From a bacterium (lineage in GTDB: Bacteria > Vulcanimicrobiota > JABDET01): 64,000 nucleotides of DNA. Positions 1-7,775 of the stretch are shown here, one piece after another. How positions within the stretch are numbered: position 1 is the first letter of the stretch; each line of letters starts with the position of its first letter. The notes beneath the pieces are model-generated. The model was given only the letters and a program-made list of their open reading frames with translations, ran no database searches and was not told where the DNA came from. The position numbers were made by a program, and so were the translations under genes. The DNA lies in contig JAKAVV010000012.1 of assembly GCA_021817145.1 (NCBI GenBank), positions 20,894 through 84,893 of the forward strand, in the 5' to 3' direction.

Positions 1-503
1 GCAAGTTTGTGAGCCACCAAATTCAATGGAAAATTAAAAGGGGTAATCGCGAGTATAGGACCGATTGGGAAGGGACGATAAATGCCATAATAATTTTCTG
101 CCGATGAAGAAAGATTTAAATCGAGAAATTCTCCGCCGATTCTTTTTGCTTCTTCTGCCGCTGTTTCAAAGGTTAAGATCCCTCTCTGTACTTCTCTCCT
201 TGCGTCTTTGATCGGTTTTCCAGATTCAAGGGACATGAGTTTTGCAAAGGATTCCGCTTCTTTTTCCAGTTTACTGCGTATCTTTAACAAAATTTCGGAG
301 CGGCGGTAAGCTGGAAGTTTTCGAGTCTCTTGAAACCCTTGAAAAGATGCTTCAACAGCCTCTTCTAAATCTCGTTCTGTCGCCAAAAAAGTCTCTCCAA
401 TGACCTCCTCATTGTACGGATTTTTGACCTCCAGAATTTCTTTGGATTCATGCTCTTTTCCAGCCAAGAAAAATTTTGATTGAGTAAAAGTTAAAGAAGT
501 CAT
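1..503 (-). CDS. NAD(P)-dependent aldehyde dehydrogenase (N-terminal part, cut by window edge)
   Basis: About 167 N-terminal residues of an aldehyde dehydrogenase, which oxidises an aldehyde to the acid using NAD(P). The typical N-terminal segment (VKNPYNEEVIGET) and the cofactor-binding stretch TPFNFPLN are visible; the catalytic Cys and Glu lie beyond the left edge. The ATG at 503 is preceded by a purine-rich AAGGGGG Shine-Dalgarno (SD) sequence. The substrate cannot be told from this part; lactaldehyde or glyceraldehyde-3-phosphate type enzymes look similar here. Confidence 0.9.
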   Translation of the reverse strand, partial: MTSLTFTQSKFFLAGKEHESKEILEVKNPYNEEVIGETFLATERDLEEAVEASFQGFQETRKLPAYRRSEILLKIRSKLEKEAESFAKLMSLESGKPIKDARREVQRGILTFETAAEEAKRIGGEFLDLNLSSSAENYYGIYRPFPIGPILAITPFNFPLNLVAHKL

Positions 504-639
504 TATTTCCCCCTTCTATCTTGTTGAAGCATTCGATACTGTGACTGTCATTACCCTTTAAAAGTTGGCGCCAGAAAAGATTTTCGAAAGATTGATGTGG
601 TTTAAAACATGAGCATAAAATAATTCAATGAGAATAAAT

Positions 640-1023
640 CTACTTTTTGAGCCATAGAGACAGCATAGTTGTCAGCCAACTTGAAAAAATGAACCCAAGA
701 ATCCATCTCAGCCATGTGTCCATACGGGAATGCAAGATATCAATTCGGGTGTTCAATGCCCTCATCTCCATCTGGGTTTCTTTCTTGCTTTCCTGAATCT
801 CCTTTTTCGTTTCTGAAACTTCTTGGTGAAGGGTTTGAATTGTCTGTTGGGTTTCTTTTTTGCTGTCCTGGATTTCTTGGTGAAGGGTTTGAATTGCCTG
901 TTGGGTCTGATGCCTGCCTTCCCTGATCTCCAATTTAATCTCTTCGAGTCCTTTTACCACGATATCCATGATTATCTCCAGTTTGCCAACCCTTTCCTCA
1001 AGATTTTTCTCTGTTATTGACAT
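640..1023 (-). CDS. Coiled-coil protein with C-terminal membrane anchor
   Basis: A 127-residue protein of unknown function. I chose the ATG at 1023 because it follows a good AGGAGA SD; an upstream in-frame ATG at 1068 lacks one. Residues about 5-100 are almost entirely heptad-like and charged, with an 18-residue unit (TQQxIQTLHQExxxxKKE) repeated nearly exactly and further degenerate copies after it. The DNA of the unit is also repeated, around 820-905. The C-terminus (WILGFIFSSWLTTMLSLWL) is one hydrophobic helix, so this looks like a tail-anchored membrane coiled coil. Several phage and bacterial small proteins share this architecture without clear homology. Confidence 0.7.
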   Translation of the reverse strand: MSITEKNLEERVGKLEIIMDIVVKGLEEIKLEIREGRHQTQQAIQTLHQEIQDSKKETQQTIQTLHQEVSETKKEIQESKKETQMEMRALNTRIDILHSRMDTWLRWILGFIFSSWLTTMLSLWLKK

Positions 1024-1068
1024 TGTCCATTCTCCTTTCAGGATAACACATTTTGGATTTAAAATCAA

Positions 1069-1369
1069 TCCAAACTCTAGTCTAACATACTTCTGTCAAA
1101 AATCTGTCAAAAAAAGTTAAAAAATACGAAGTCAAAGGGAAGCCGACACTGCATTGATACAGTGTTTTAGTGGGATTGCGAAAATTTTTTTTAGAACCGT
1201 CAGCCCTCCCCTCTTATCAGGGCGCCCCTGGGGATAAGTGGAAGACAGTGGCAGGGAGAATGCAAGTTGGATTGATAGGGTAGGATTATTTTTACTTCTT
1301 TCATGGGGAAACTCGCAGTAGATTTTTCGATTGCAAGATTTATGATGCCAGAAAAGAATAATTAGATCG
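1069..1369. other. Intergenic region with hairpins between divergent genes
   Basis: No convincing gene in this 301-bp gap. A stable hairpin lies at 1213-1238 (10-bp stem with a GGG bulge and CGC loop), and a short inverted repeat ACACTG/CAGTGT at 1146-1165. On the minus strand, two TTGACA boxes in tandem (near 1095-1112) could be -35 elements for the coiled-coil gene, but I see no well-placed -10. No T-run follows either hairpin, so neither is a classic terminator. Confidence 0.35.
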
Positions 1370-1990
1370 GTGAAAATTTCACAATGTTGGTTTGAAATTT
1401 TAAATTCCCGCGGTTTTAAAAAAGACTTAAAACCCGGTGTATTTTTGTGGCAGGAAGGGGATCCGAGTTCAGAGGTAGTTCTCCTTTTAGAAGGTTCTCT
1501 GGAAGTAGTCAAACAGAATCCGGATGGGAGAGAGATTGTTTTAAGATCCACAGGACCTGGAAATATTTTAGGGGAAATGGCTGCTTTAGAGGGGAAGCCT
1601 CATTCAGCTTCTGTGCGCGCTAGAACGCTCTGCAGGATTTTAACGGTTTCAAAAGAGAGGTTCTGTTCTTTTGTCAGAGAAGAGCCATCTGTTTTCGAAG
1701 CTTTGTTCACCCAAGAGGCTGAAAGAGTGAGAAACTTAACCCAGCAGGTCCATGAGTTAGGGATTGATCCCATTCTAAAACGGGTGGCAAAAAAAATTTT
1801 AGAGGAATCTCTTGAACAGAAAAGAGCGGATCTTCGAATGACTCATCAAGAGTTGGCGGATCGAATCGGAGGCACACGAGAAAGCGTGACAAAGTCTCTG
1901 GGAGTTTTTGCTCGCCAAGGATGGATCCGTCTTTCTCGAGGGGAAATCTTTATTTTAAAAGAGGAAGAACTGCGAAATCTTTTAAGGTAA
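1370..1990 (+). CDS. Crp/Fnr-family transcriptional regulator
   Basis: A 206-residue regulator. The cyclic-nucleotide-binding-like beta-roll spans about residues 20-120 (LKPGVFLWQEGDPSSEVVLL, then GNILGEMAALEGKPHSASVRA). A C-terminal winged helix-turn-helix follows (LRMTHQELADRIGGTRESVTKSL, about 155-180). There are no Fnr-type N-terminal cysteines, so an Fe-S sensor is unlikely; the effector is unknown. The only canonical start is GTG 1370, which has a poor SD and sits within a 13-bp palindrome GTGAAAATTTCAC, possibly an autoregulatory site. Its 3' end overlaps the convergent ThiF-like gene by 41 bp. Confidence 0.88.
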   Translation: MKISQCWFEILNSRGFKKDLKPGVFLWQEGDPSSEVVLLLEGSLEVVKQNPDGREIVLRSTGPGNILGEMAALEGKPHSASVRARTLCRILTVSKERFCSFVREEPSVFEALFTQEAERVRNLTQQVHELGIDPILKRVAKKILEESLEQKRADLRMTHQELADRIGGTRESVTKSLGVFARQGWIRLSRGEIFILKEEELRNLLR

Positions 1991-2546
1991 TCGTCCTGTT
2001 TTCTTTTTCCCCCTGCTGAAAATACCGTTTTATAATCTCAGTGGAGACAGCTGCTGCAAAAAGGGCAAGGGATCGAGAAAAGGTTTGTTCACAGGGGTCT
2101 TCTTCCAGATCCGGGGGAACAGAATAGAATTCATTCCAGATGACCTCTCCATATTGATAAGGGCTTATCCCAAGATGAAGACAAGGAATATTCAGTTTTT
2201 CACAGAGCGATTTAACCGCTTTTCTTGCAGCATGACGATCAAAAGCATCAATTACCAGATCCGCTGATTGAATCCATTTTTCACCATTTCCTTCTGTTAA
2301 AGTCTGATGGACTCCAGCTGCTTCTGTTCCAGATGCCTGGAATAAGTTTCGAGAAAGGGCTTTCACTTTTGGCTGTCCCACATCAAAACGAAAATATGGC
2401 TGATTAACAAGATTTTTTTCTTCAACAATATCTTGATCGATCACAATGAGTTTTTTAAACCCTGTTCTTCCCAGGTTCTCAGCCAGATTCCCTCCCAGGG
2501 TTCCTGCTCCACAGATTAAAATTTTTTTCTCAAATAGATTATTCAT
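1950..2546 (-). CDS. E1-like ThiF/MoeB-family adenylating protein
   Basis: A 198-residue Rossmann-fold protein of the ThiF/MoeB/E1 family, whose members activate a ubiquitin-like C-terminus with ATP. Visible: nucleotide-binding GAGTLGG (13-19), acidic VIDQDIVEEKNL (35-46, the D-x-D...N motif), DVGQPKVKAL (55-64), and DLVIDAFDRHAARKAV (97-111), which matches the family's D-x-x-D segment. It is shorter than MoeB and lacks paired CxxC zinc ligands and a rhodanese domain. The usual Arg finger (NLxRQ) is replaced by NLVNQ, so activity is not assured. It is the last gene of the Ubl/TROVE operon and starts 8 bp inside the upstream gene, suggesting translational coupling. Confidence 0.85.
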   Translation of the reverse strand: MNNLFEKKILICGAGTLGGNLAENLGRTGFKKLIVIDQDIVEEKNLVNQPYFRFDVGQPKVKALSRNLFQASGTEAAGVHQTLTEGNGEKWIQSADLVIDAFDRHAARKAVKSLCEKLNIPCLHLGISPYQYGEVIWNEFYSVPPDLEEDPCEQTFSRSLALFAAAVSTEIIKRYFQQGEKENRTITLKDFAVLPLLK

Positions 2547-3942
2547 GGATGAAATGAGAAAGCTCTTTTAAGATCTCCAATTGATCCCCCAGTTTTTTTA
2601 AGGAATCTCGAAGCGATGAGAAAAGATCAGGAGAGGTGAGCCTTGGAAATATTTTTAATTGAATGACTTGCGCTAAAAGCATTCCCAGCATGGCTGCAAT
2701 TTCAACCATTTCGTTCTCGATTCGGGTTTTTACTTCTTCCAATTTTTTCCTCGTATTCTTTTCTTGTTCTTGAAGCGTTTTAAGAAATGGATCATTTTCT
2801 GAAAGATTTGGTTTTAGGTTTCCTTGACTTAAAAGGCGGTTCACTTTGACCCAAATTCTGCTCAATTCGGCATACTTGAAAGGGATCTCTTTCAAATCTG
2901 TTTTGATCTCTTTAAAATATTGTATTAGATCTTTTGGAGACGATTTAAGTTCCTGTCTTAAAGAAGCGACTAATCCACAGATCTGAGAATAAAGAGGGGG
3001 TGGAGCATTCCCTGAGACAGAATGGTCAGAGGAATGGCTGGGCTCAAAGTAAGGGGGAGAGGCTGTGACGCGGTTAGACTCTGAGGACGTAGAAGATACA
3101 GGGGAAGAATTAGATGAGAGATTGGGGGGCGATTGGAAAGAGGTTCGCGGAGAGTTTTTTTGGGATACAAGGGAAACCAGAGAAGTAAAATCTTGTTTTT
3201 TCTCTTCCCCTTTTAAACAGATCCCTGCAGAAATCAGATTTAACCGAGGATCAATAACAGATACAACAGTTTCTCCTTGAGTTGTCTTCCATTTGACCCG
3301 ATAACCATTCTGCGTCTGAGTTAATTCCTGCAGTTCCCCTCCGCCAATTCTCAAGGCTTCAAGAATCTTTTTTTCTGAGGGTGAAAATAGATTATTTCGA
3401 TTTAAAGAATAAGCTAAACGATAAACTTCTTTTTCTTTTAAGGTAAGACCAGAGATCCATAGATCTTCAGGGGAGGTTAGATTTTCAAGTTTTTCTCGCA
3501 AAATTTTTCTTTTTTTCCAATCTCCTCTTTGATTCATGGATAGATAATAGAAAACCCCCTTGTCTTCTATGGCAGTAACAGAATCAAAAAGGGATACCCC
3601 TTGGGCAAGATAAATCGGAGCGGTTAAATTTTCATGAAAATGATATCCCCACCAAACCCCTTTTGGATCCTTATGAATCAGGAGAAAGTCATAGGTTTTG
3701 AAGCCTTTGGCATACTCTTCTTTTTCCCATTCTTCCGCTTCTCTGACAAATTGAGCTTTTCGAGAGGGGAGAAGCTCAAAAACTCCCCATCCTGAAAACT
3801 GTGTTTCAAAAGTGGATTCCCAAACCAAATCTCCAACTGTTATTCGAACTTTCCCACCTGGGAGAACAGGGGCTGTGACATGCAGCCCTGCTGCTTTTTT
3901 CTCTTGATCTAAGAATTTTTCAAGAATTTCACAGTATTTCAT
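2539..3942 (-). CDS. Uncharacterised operon partner of TROVE, Ubl and E1-like proteins
   Basis: I do not recognise this 467-residue protein. Three parts are visible: a mixed alpha/beta N-terminal region (1-265), a Ser/Pro-rich linker (about 265-325), and a helical, coiled-coil-prone C-terminus (330-467). The segment DPRLNLISAGICLKG (231-245, Cys242) loosely resembles the active-site stretch of E2 ubiquitin-conjugating enzymes (HPN...G-x-I-C-L), with His replaced by Asp. That is only an eye-level likeness. It overlaps the TROVE gene by 14 bp and the ThiF gene by 8 bp, so co-expression is very likely. An E2-like, adaptor or target role is inference from context. Confidence 0.75.
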   Translation of the reverse strand: MKYCEILEKFLDQEKKAAGLHVTAPVLPGGKVRITVGDLVWESTFETQFSGWGVFELLPSRKAQFVREAEEWEKEEYAKGFKTYDFLLIHKDPKGVWWGYHFHENLTAPIYLAQGVSLFDSVTAIEDKGVFYYLSMNQRGDWKKRKILREKLENLTSPEDLWISGLTLKEKEVYRLAYSLNRNNLFSPSEKKILEALRIGGGELQELTQTQNGYRVKWKTTQGETVVSVIDPRLNLISAGICLKGEEKKQDFTSLVSLVSQKNSPRTSFQSPPNLSSNSSPVSSTSSESNRVTASPPYFEPSHSSDHSVSGNAPPPLYSQICGLVASLRQELKSSPKDLIQYFKEIKTDLKEIPFKYAELSRIWVKVNRLLSQGNLKPNLSENDPFLKTLQEQEKNTRKKLEEVKTRIENEMVEIAAMLGMLLAQVIQLKIFPRLTSPDLFSSLRDSLKKLGDQLEILKELSHFIHE

Positions 3943-5575
3943 AAGTTTCCTCGTTAAATCCCGCAGGGAGATTTTCTAAATCCGCTTTTGTGTAAAGCGG
4001 GGTCTTTAAAATTTCCCAAACAAGGTCATGATGATCTCCTTTGATTAAAAGTGGGATCACATTGGGAAGATTGTAGTAATCTCCGTTAAATGAGATAACG
4101 GTAAAATTTTTCCCCTCCATTTGCAGTTCCAGTGGGGAATTCATGGCTGTTTTATTCACCTTAATAAAAAGAACTCGAACCTCTTTTTGATGGAGTTTTT
4201 CATACTTTTCCAGCATGATTCTAAAATAAGGGGGGGTGTTTTCTTCCCCATCTGAGATAAGGATGATCTGTTCAATCTCTTGATTTGTTAAGTGTCTAAA
4301 AGGGGATCCAATACTGGTCCCTCCGCAGGGTTTGATCAAACGGAAAGCTTTGTCCCATTCGGCAAACTCTTTTCCCGAACTCTTGATTTCATAAGCCTGT
4401 GTGTCAAAAGCATAAACATAAAACTCAGAGTCCGTGATCGTAGAGCAGAGAGCAGCCAACTGTTTCCCAAGATCAATGCACTCTGACATGCTGCCTGATT
4501 TATCTACAAACAAAGCTGTTGGGGTTTGGATTCTTCCCCGATTTCTTATGCGTTCATGGGTAAGCCTCAGAAGGTTTTCAGATATCTCTTCATCTGCTCT
4601 GATTTTTTTTAAGGCGACCAGGGATTTAAAATCCGCCACTCTGGCTTCTCTTAATCCGTCTTTCAGTTTTTCCGAGATCAAGTTTTTAATATCAGGATTC
4701 TGAAGCCCCCCTCTTTTTTCAAAGAATTTTAAATGGTTGATCACTTGTTGAGGTGTCATGACTGAAAGGAGGGCATAAAGAATTCCAGGGGTGATCTGCT
4801 GGACTGCTCCAACAGCAGTGGTAAAATGAATCCTTTTCTGAGCAATGATTCGCGCCTGCTTATCTGGATCATCGGCTGAACGAGCAAGCTCTTTCAATGC
4901 TTGAACTCTGCTGTCAAGAGGTGGAGATTCTTGGAACAAAGTCGCTTCTGCTCTTGCGCTAGCTCTGATATGAAGGGTTGTGTAAAGATATTTTAAAGAA
5001 TGTTGATCTCGAATCACGCATTCATCAAACCAGAGAGGGTTTTTTTCTCTTCGTTTTAAGTAAAACTGGACCGCTTTTTTCAACATACGGGTTGGATAAT
5101 GAAGAGCCTCTTTTGTGTATCGCACAGATCGAGCTGCTTGATAAGGGCGGAGAAATTGAAAAAGCGCCATCCCATGTTCTCGATGTTCTGTGAAAGGGCT
5201 TGCTAATAAATGGGAAGCAAACAGTTCATGATGATCTCTGATAGAACCTGTTTCTTGATACCAGCGGGAAAGATGTCCGTAAAAGATCGGATCTTTTTCC
5301 AAGATCTCTAAATGCAGATTGGAAAAAGAGCGAAGGTCTCCATGGGAAGGTTTTAAAAATGAATCTAAGATTTTTCCTCTTACATTCTCCTCTTGCTGTA
5401 TCTGCACATTTCTTTTTGAGTTTTCAAAAATAGGGTAAAAATCCAAAGGAAGAGAGGTGGCAGTTTGCTGGATGAAAGGGGACGGGCTGCTCCCTCTCTT
5501 TTTCTGTTTCAACCAGGCTGGCTCTGGAACCGTTTTCCCAATTGGAGCGAAGATATCACTTAAAAATTTTAACAT
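3929..5575 (-). CDS. Ro60-like TROVE/VWA RNA-binding protein
   Basis: A 548-residue protein with Ro60 architecture (human Ro60 has 538): an alpha-helical HEAT-like N-terminal part to about residue 345, then a C-terminal von Willebrand A domain. TROVE-like segments include LKKAVQFYLKRREKNPLWFD and DQHSLKYLYTTLHI (about 165-203), and PQQVINHL plus LREARVADFKSLVALK (about 275-323). The VWA metal-ion site is intact: DKSGSM (358-363), Thr420 in CGGTSIG and Asp442 in SDGEE. Ro proteins form a ring that binds misfolded RNA ends and Y RNAs. The ATG at 5575 has a strong GAGGTGG SD; a longer TTG start at 5647 would run through the upstream hairpin and is less likely. No RtcB is nearby. Confidence 0.85.
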   Translation of the reverse strand: MLKFLSDIFAPIGKTVPEPAWLKQKKRGSSPSPFIQQTATSLPLDFYPIFENSKRNVQIQQEENVRGKILDSFLKPSHGDLRSFSNLHLEILEKDPIFYGHLSRWYQETGSIRDHHELFASHLLASPFTEHREHGMALFQFLRPYQAARSVRYTKEALHYPTRMLKKAVQFYLKRREKNPLWFDECVIRDQHSLKYLYTTLHIRASARAEATLFQESPPLDSRVQALKELARSADDPDKQARIIAQKRIHFTTAVGAVQQITPGILYALLSVMTPQQVINHLKFFEKRGGLQNPDIKNLISEKLKDGLREARVADFKSLVALKKIRADEEISENLLRLTHERIRNRGRIQTPTALFVDKSGSMSECIDLGKQLAALCSTITDSEFYVYAFDTQAYEIKSSGKEFAEWDKAFRLIKPCGGTSIGSPFRHLTNQEIEQIILISDGEENTPPYFRIMLEKYEKLHQKEVRVLFIKVNKTAMNSPLELQMEGKNFTVISFNGDYYNLPNVIPLLIKGDHHDLVWEILKTPLYTKADLENLPAGFNEETYEIL

Positions 5576-5618
5576 CTTTCCACCTCTTTTTAATAAAATT
5601 TTATCTTTTAAAGAGGAT

Positions 5619-5699
5619 TTTTGAGGGGTGCGGGTTCGGAGAACCAAAATTAAACTTTTATTCCATGTAGGTTCTCCGGGTCAGGGCAACCCCTCAAAA
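5619..5699 (-). ncRNA. Candidate structured RNA (Y-RNA-like hairpin) between Ubl and TROVE genes
   Basis: An 81-nt imperfect inverted repeat fills the gap between the ubiquitin-like gene and the TROVE gene. The outer stem is 11 perfect bp (5619-5629 with 5689-5699), the inner stem 8 perfect bp (5638-5645 with 5670-5677), separated by an asymmetric internal loop (8 and 11 nt, cytosine-rich in the operon transcript) and capped by a 24-nt A/U-rich loop. No U-run follows on either strand, so it is not a standard terminator. Y RNAs have this general plan, with paired ends, internal loop and large loop. I see no match to the conserved Ro-binding sequence of animal Y RNAs. An mRNA control element or processing site is the main alternative. 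Confidence 0.5.
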
Positions 5700-5703
5700 G
5701 TCT

Positions 5704-5904
5704 TTATCCAAAAACCGCTGATGGTCTAACAACAATCCCTTCAGGATGGCGGTCCACAACAAGGCTTTTCAAAGCATTCCCATCCAATTGATACATTTTT
5801 TTAAGGGATTCTTTAATCTGCTGGTCTTCTGCATCAGGATTAAGAGCCAGCTCGCTTAAATCCAGAGTTTGGCTGTTTCCTTTTAATCTTAGATGAAGTT
5901 TCAT
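5704..5904 (-). CDS. Ubiquitin-like beta-grasp protein ending in Phe-Gly
   Basis: A 66-residue protein with the pattern of a beta-grasp fold: a beta hairpin (KLHLRLKG, then QTLDLSEL), a helix (EDQQIKESLKKMY), and final strands (LKSLVVDRHPEGIVVRPSAVFG). It ends exactly in a C-terminal glycine, as needed for adenylation by an E1-like enzyme. The general layout resembles prokaryotic ubiquitin-like proteins of the Prok_Ub/PRTRC-C type; the match is by pattern only. It is the first gene of the operon that ends with the ThiF-like protein. The ATG at 5904 follows a G-rich SD (AAGGGGGG), with a promoter just upstream. Target and conjugation chemistry are unknown. Confidence 0.7.
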   Translation of the reverse strand: MKLHLRLKGNSQTLDLSELALNPDAEDQQIKESLKKMYQLDGNALKSLVVDRHPEGIVVRPSAVFG

Positions 5905-5961
5905 GCTCTATGCCCCCCTTCTTCTTTTTTTATTTTAAAGTTGATTTTTTCTGATGGTTTG

Positions 5962-5991
5962 ATTATACCAGAAGAAAAGAGAGGATGTCTG
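5962..5991 (-). promoter_or_regulatory. Predicted sigma70-type promoter of the Ubl/TROVE operon
   Basis: On the minus strand a perfect -10 TATAAT (5962-5967) is preceded, after an 18-bp spacer, by CAGACA (5986-5991; 4 of 6 matches to TTGACA). It lies 58-87 bp upstream of the ubiquitin-like gene start and directly abuts the end of the upstream ThDP-enzyme gene, so the operon is probably transcribed on its own. Confidence 0.5.
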
Positions 5992-5999
5992 TGAAATTT

Positions 6000-7637
6000 T
6001 TACATTGAAATGACAAGGTTCCCTAATTTTTGCGTTAGTTTTAAATTTTCGCTGTAATCCACTGGGCAGTCTATAATAGAAGGAACAGCCTGAGAGAACG
6101 CTTCTTCCAGCACAGGGATTAATTCTTTAGCTTTCCCAATTCTGTATCCTTTTGCTCCAAATGATTCGGCAAGTTTCACAAAGTCAGGGTTGTTGAAAGA
6201 GGTTCCAAATGGCTTTCCAAACTCACGAATCTGTTTCCAGTTAATGAGTCCATACCCTCCGTCATTAAAAATTAAGCAGACAAATCGGGTTCCAAGTCTG
6301 CAGGCGGTTTCCAGCTCCTGAACATTCATGAGAAATCCGCCGTCTCCAACAAGAGCTAAAACCTTTTTTTCAGGATAAACCAGTTTTGCGGCAATAGCTC
6401 CTGGAAGAGCAATTCCCATAGATGCAAATCCATTCGAAATAATGACAGTGTTTGGTTTATAAGCAGGATACATACGGGCTACCCAGATCTTGTGAGCTCC
6501 TACATCTGAAATTAAAATATCCTCTTTTCCCATGACTTGACGCGTATCATAGAGAATTCTCTGCGGTTTTAAGGGATAGGAATCATTGTGAGAGCCCTCT
6601 TGGAGATCGCTCAAAATCATGTCTCTTAAAGCTTTGTAACAGTCAATGCTTTTCCCTGGGTTTGCTTCTTGCGTAAGTTGAGAAAGGATTTGCTGAATAT
6701 CCCCTACCATCTCTACTTCTGGAAAATAATGAGCATCCACTTCAGCAGGGGTAAAATCCAGATGAATGATGATCTTGTCCTGATGTGGATTCCAGAATTT
6801 TGGGGCGTATTCAACCAGATCGTATCCAATCGCTAAAATCAGATCCGCTTTGTCAAATCCGCAGTTTACATAATCATGCGCCTGCAGTCCAATGCTTAAA
6901 AGATTTAACTCATGGTCAAAAGGCAGAACCCCTTTCCCCATAAACGTATGGGCAACCGGAATTCTGGTCTTTTCCGCGAACTTCTGCAGAGCTTCTGCAG
7001 CTCTCCCCCTGATCACTCCATTTCCTGCAAGGATAATCGGGTAATCGCTTTTTGCGATTAATTGGAGGGCTTTTGCTGCACTGGCTTTGTCAGTTCCTGG
7101 AGTAGGGCGGTGACTATTGGAAGGGAGAGGGGATCCAGAAGTATCTATTCCTGCCACATCTTCTGGGACCTCAATATGGCAGGATCCTGGTTTTTCAGAC
7201 TGCGCCAGTTTAAATCCCTTGCGAATCACTTCAGGTATGATTTCGGGCTTTTCAATTCTGGCATTCCATTTGGTGATCGGGCGGAAATTTTCAACCACAT
7301 CAATATATTGATGTGATTCTTTATGGATCTTTTCCAGACTTGCCTGTCCTGTAATTGCCACCAGTGGAGCTCGATCCAGTGTTGCATCCGCAATTCCTGT
7401 TACCAGATTCGTAGCTCCAGGGCCCAAAGTGGAAAGACAGACTCCGGCTTTTCCTGTTAATCTTCCATACACATCAGCCATAAAAGCAGCCCCTTGCTCA
7501 TGTCTTGTGGTTATGAATTGAATAGAGGAGCTTCGAAGAGATTCCAGGAGATCCATATTTTCTTCCCCTGGCAGCCCGAAAATGTACTCAACCCCTTCTT
7601 TTTCAAGACAGTGGACAAACAGATCAGAGGCTTTCAT
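6000..7637 (-). CDS. Acetolactate synthase-like ThDP-dependent enzyme
   Basis: A 545-residue thiamine-diphosphate enzyme of the acetolactate synthase / pyruvate decarboxylase family. The N-terminal PYR domain carries the activating glutamate in TRHEQGAAFMADVYGR (about 44-59). The C-terminal domain carries the ThDP/Mg motif GDGGFLMN followed about 25 residues later by FNDGGYG. No small regulatory subunit (ilvH) lies beside it, so a catabolic (AlsS-like) or other decarboxylase/carboligase role is as plausible as branched-chain amino acid synthesis. The ATG at 7637 fits the family N-terminus (MKASDLFVHCLEKEGVEYIF). Substrate not determined. Confidence 0.88.
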   Translation of the reverse strand: MKASDLFVHCLEKEGVEYIFGLPGEENMDLLESLRSSSIQFITTRHEQGAAFMADVYGRLTGKAGVCLSTLGPGATNLVTGIADATLDRAPLVAITGQASLEKIHKESHQYIDVVENFRPITKWNARIEKPEIIPEVIRKGFKLAQSEKPGSCHIEVPEDVAGIDTSGSPLPSNSHRPTPGTDKASAAKALQLIAKSDYPIILAGNGVIRGRAAEALQKFAEKTRIPVAHTFMGKGVLPFDHELNLLSIGLQAHDYVNCGFDKADLILAIGYDLVEYAPKFWNPHQDKIIIHLDFTPAEVDAHYFPEVEMVGDIQQILSQLTQEANPGKSIDCYKALRDMILSDLQEGSHNDSYPLKPQRILYDTRQVMGKEDILISDVGAHKIWVARMYPAYKPNTVIISNGFASMGIALPGAIAAKLVYPEKKVLALVGDGGFLMNVQELETACRLGTRFVCLIFNDGGYGLINWKQIREFGKPFGTSFNNPDFVKLAESFGAKGYRIGKAKELIPVLEEAFSQAVPSIIDCPVDYSENLKLTQKLGNLVISM

Positions 7638-7775
7638 TCTGAGTAAAGCATTCGGGAAAAGGAACTAAGTTTCCCTTTAAAAATCGGAATTTGGTGAAGA
7701 GTATTTATTTTTTTGGAATGGAAACGCATTAAATATGTGTATCAACAATACACCTGTCTAATAAAAGTTACTGCA

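Noticed and set aside
1132..1551. 139-codon frame on the minus strand at the Crp gene
   Set aside because: It covers the Crp N-terminus and a noncoding gap, and has an unlikely composition. I treat it as chance.
5576..5647. TTG 5647 as the start of the TROVE protein
   Set aside because: It would translate the hairpin and has no SD; ATG 5575 has GAGGTGG 6 nt upstream and matches the expected length.
5619..5699. The hairpin as a rho-independent terminator
   Set aside because: No U-run follows on either strand, the stems are interrupted by a large internal loop, and termination here would silence the rest of the operon.
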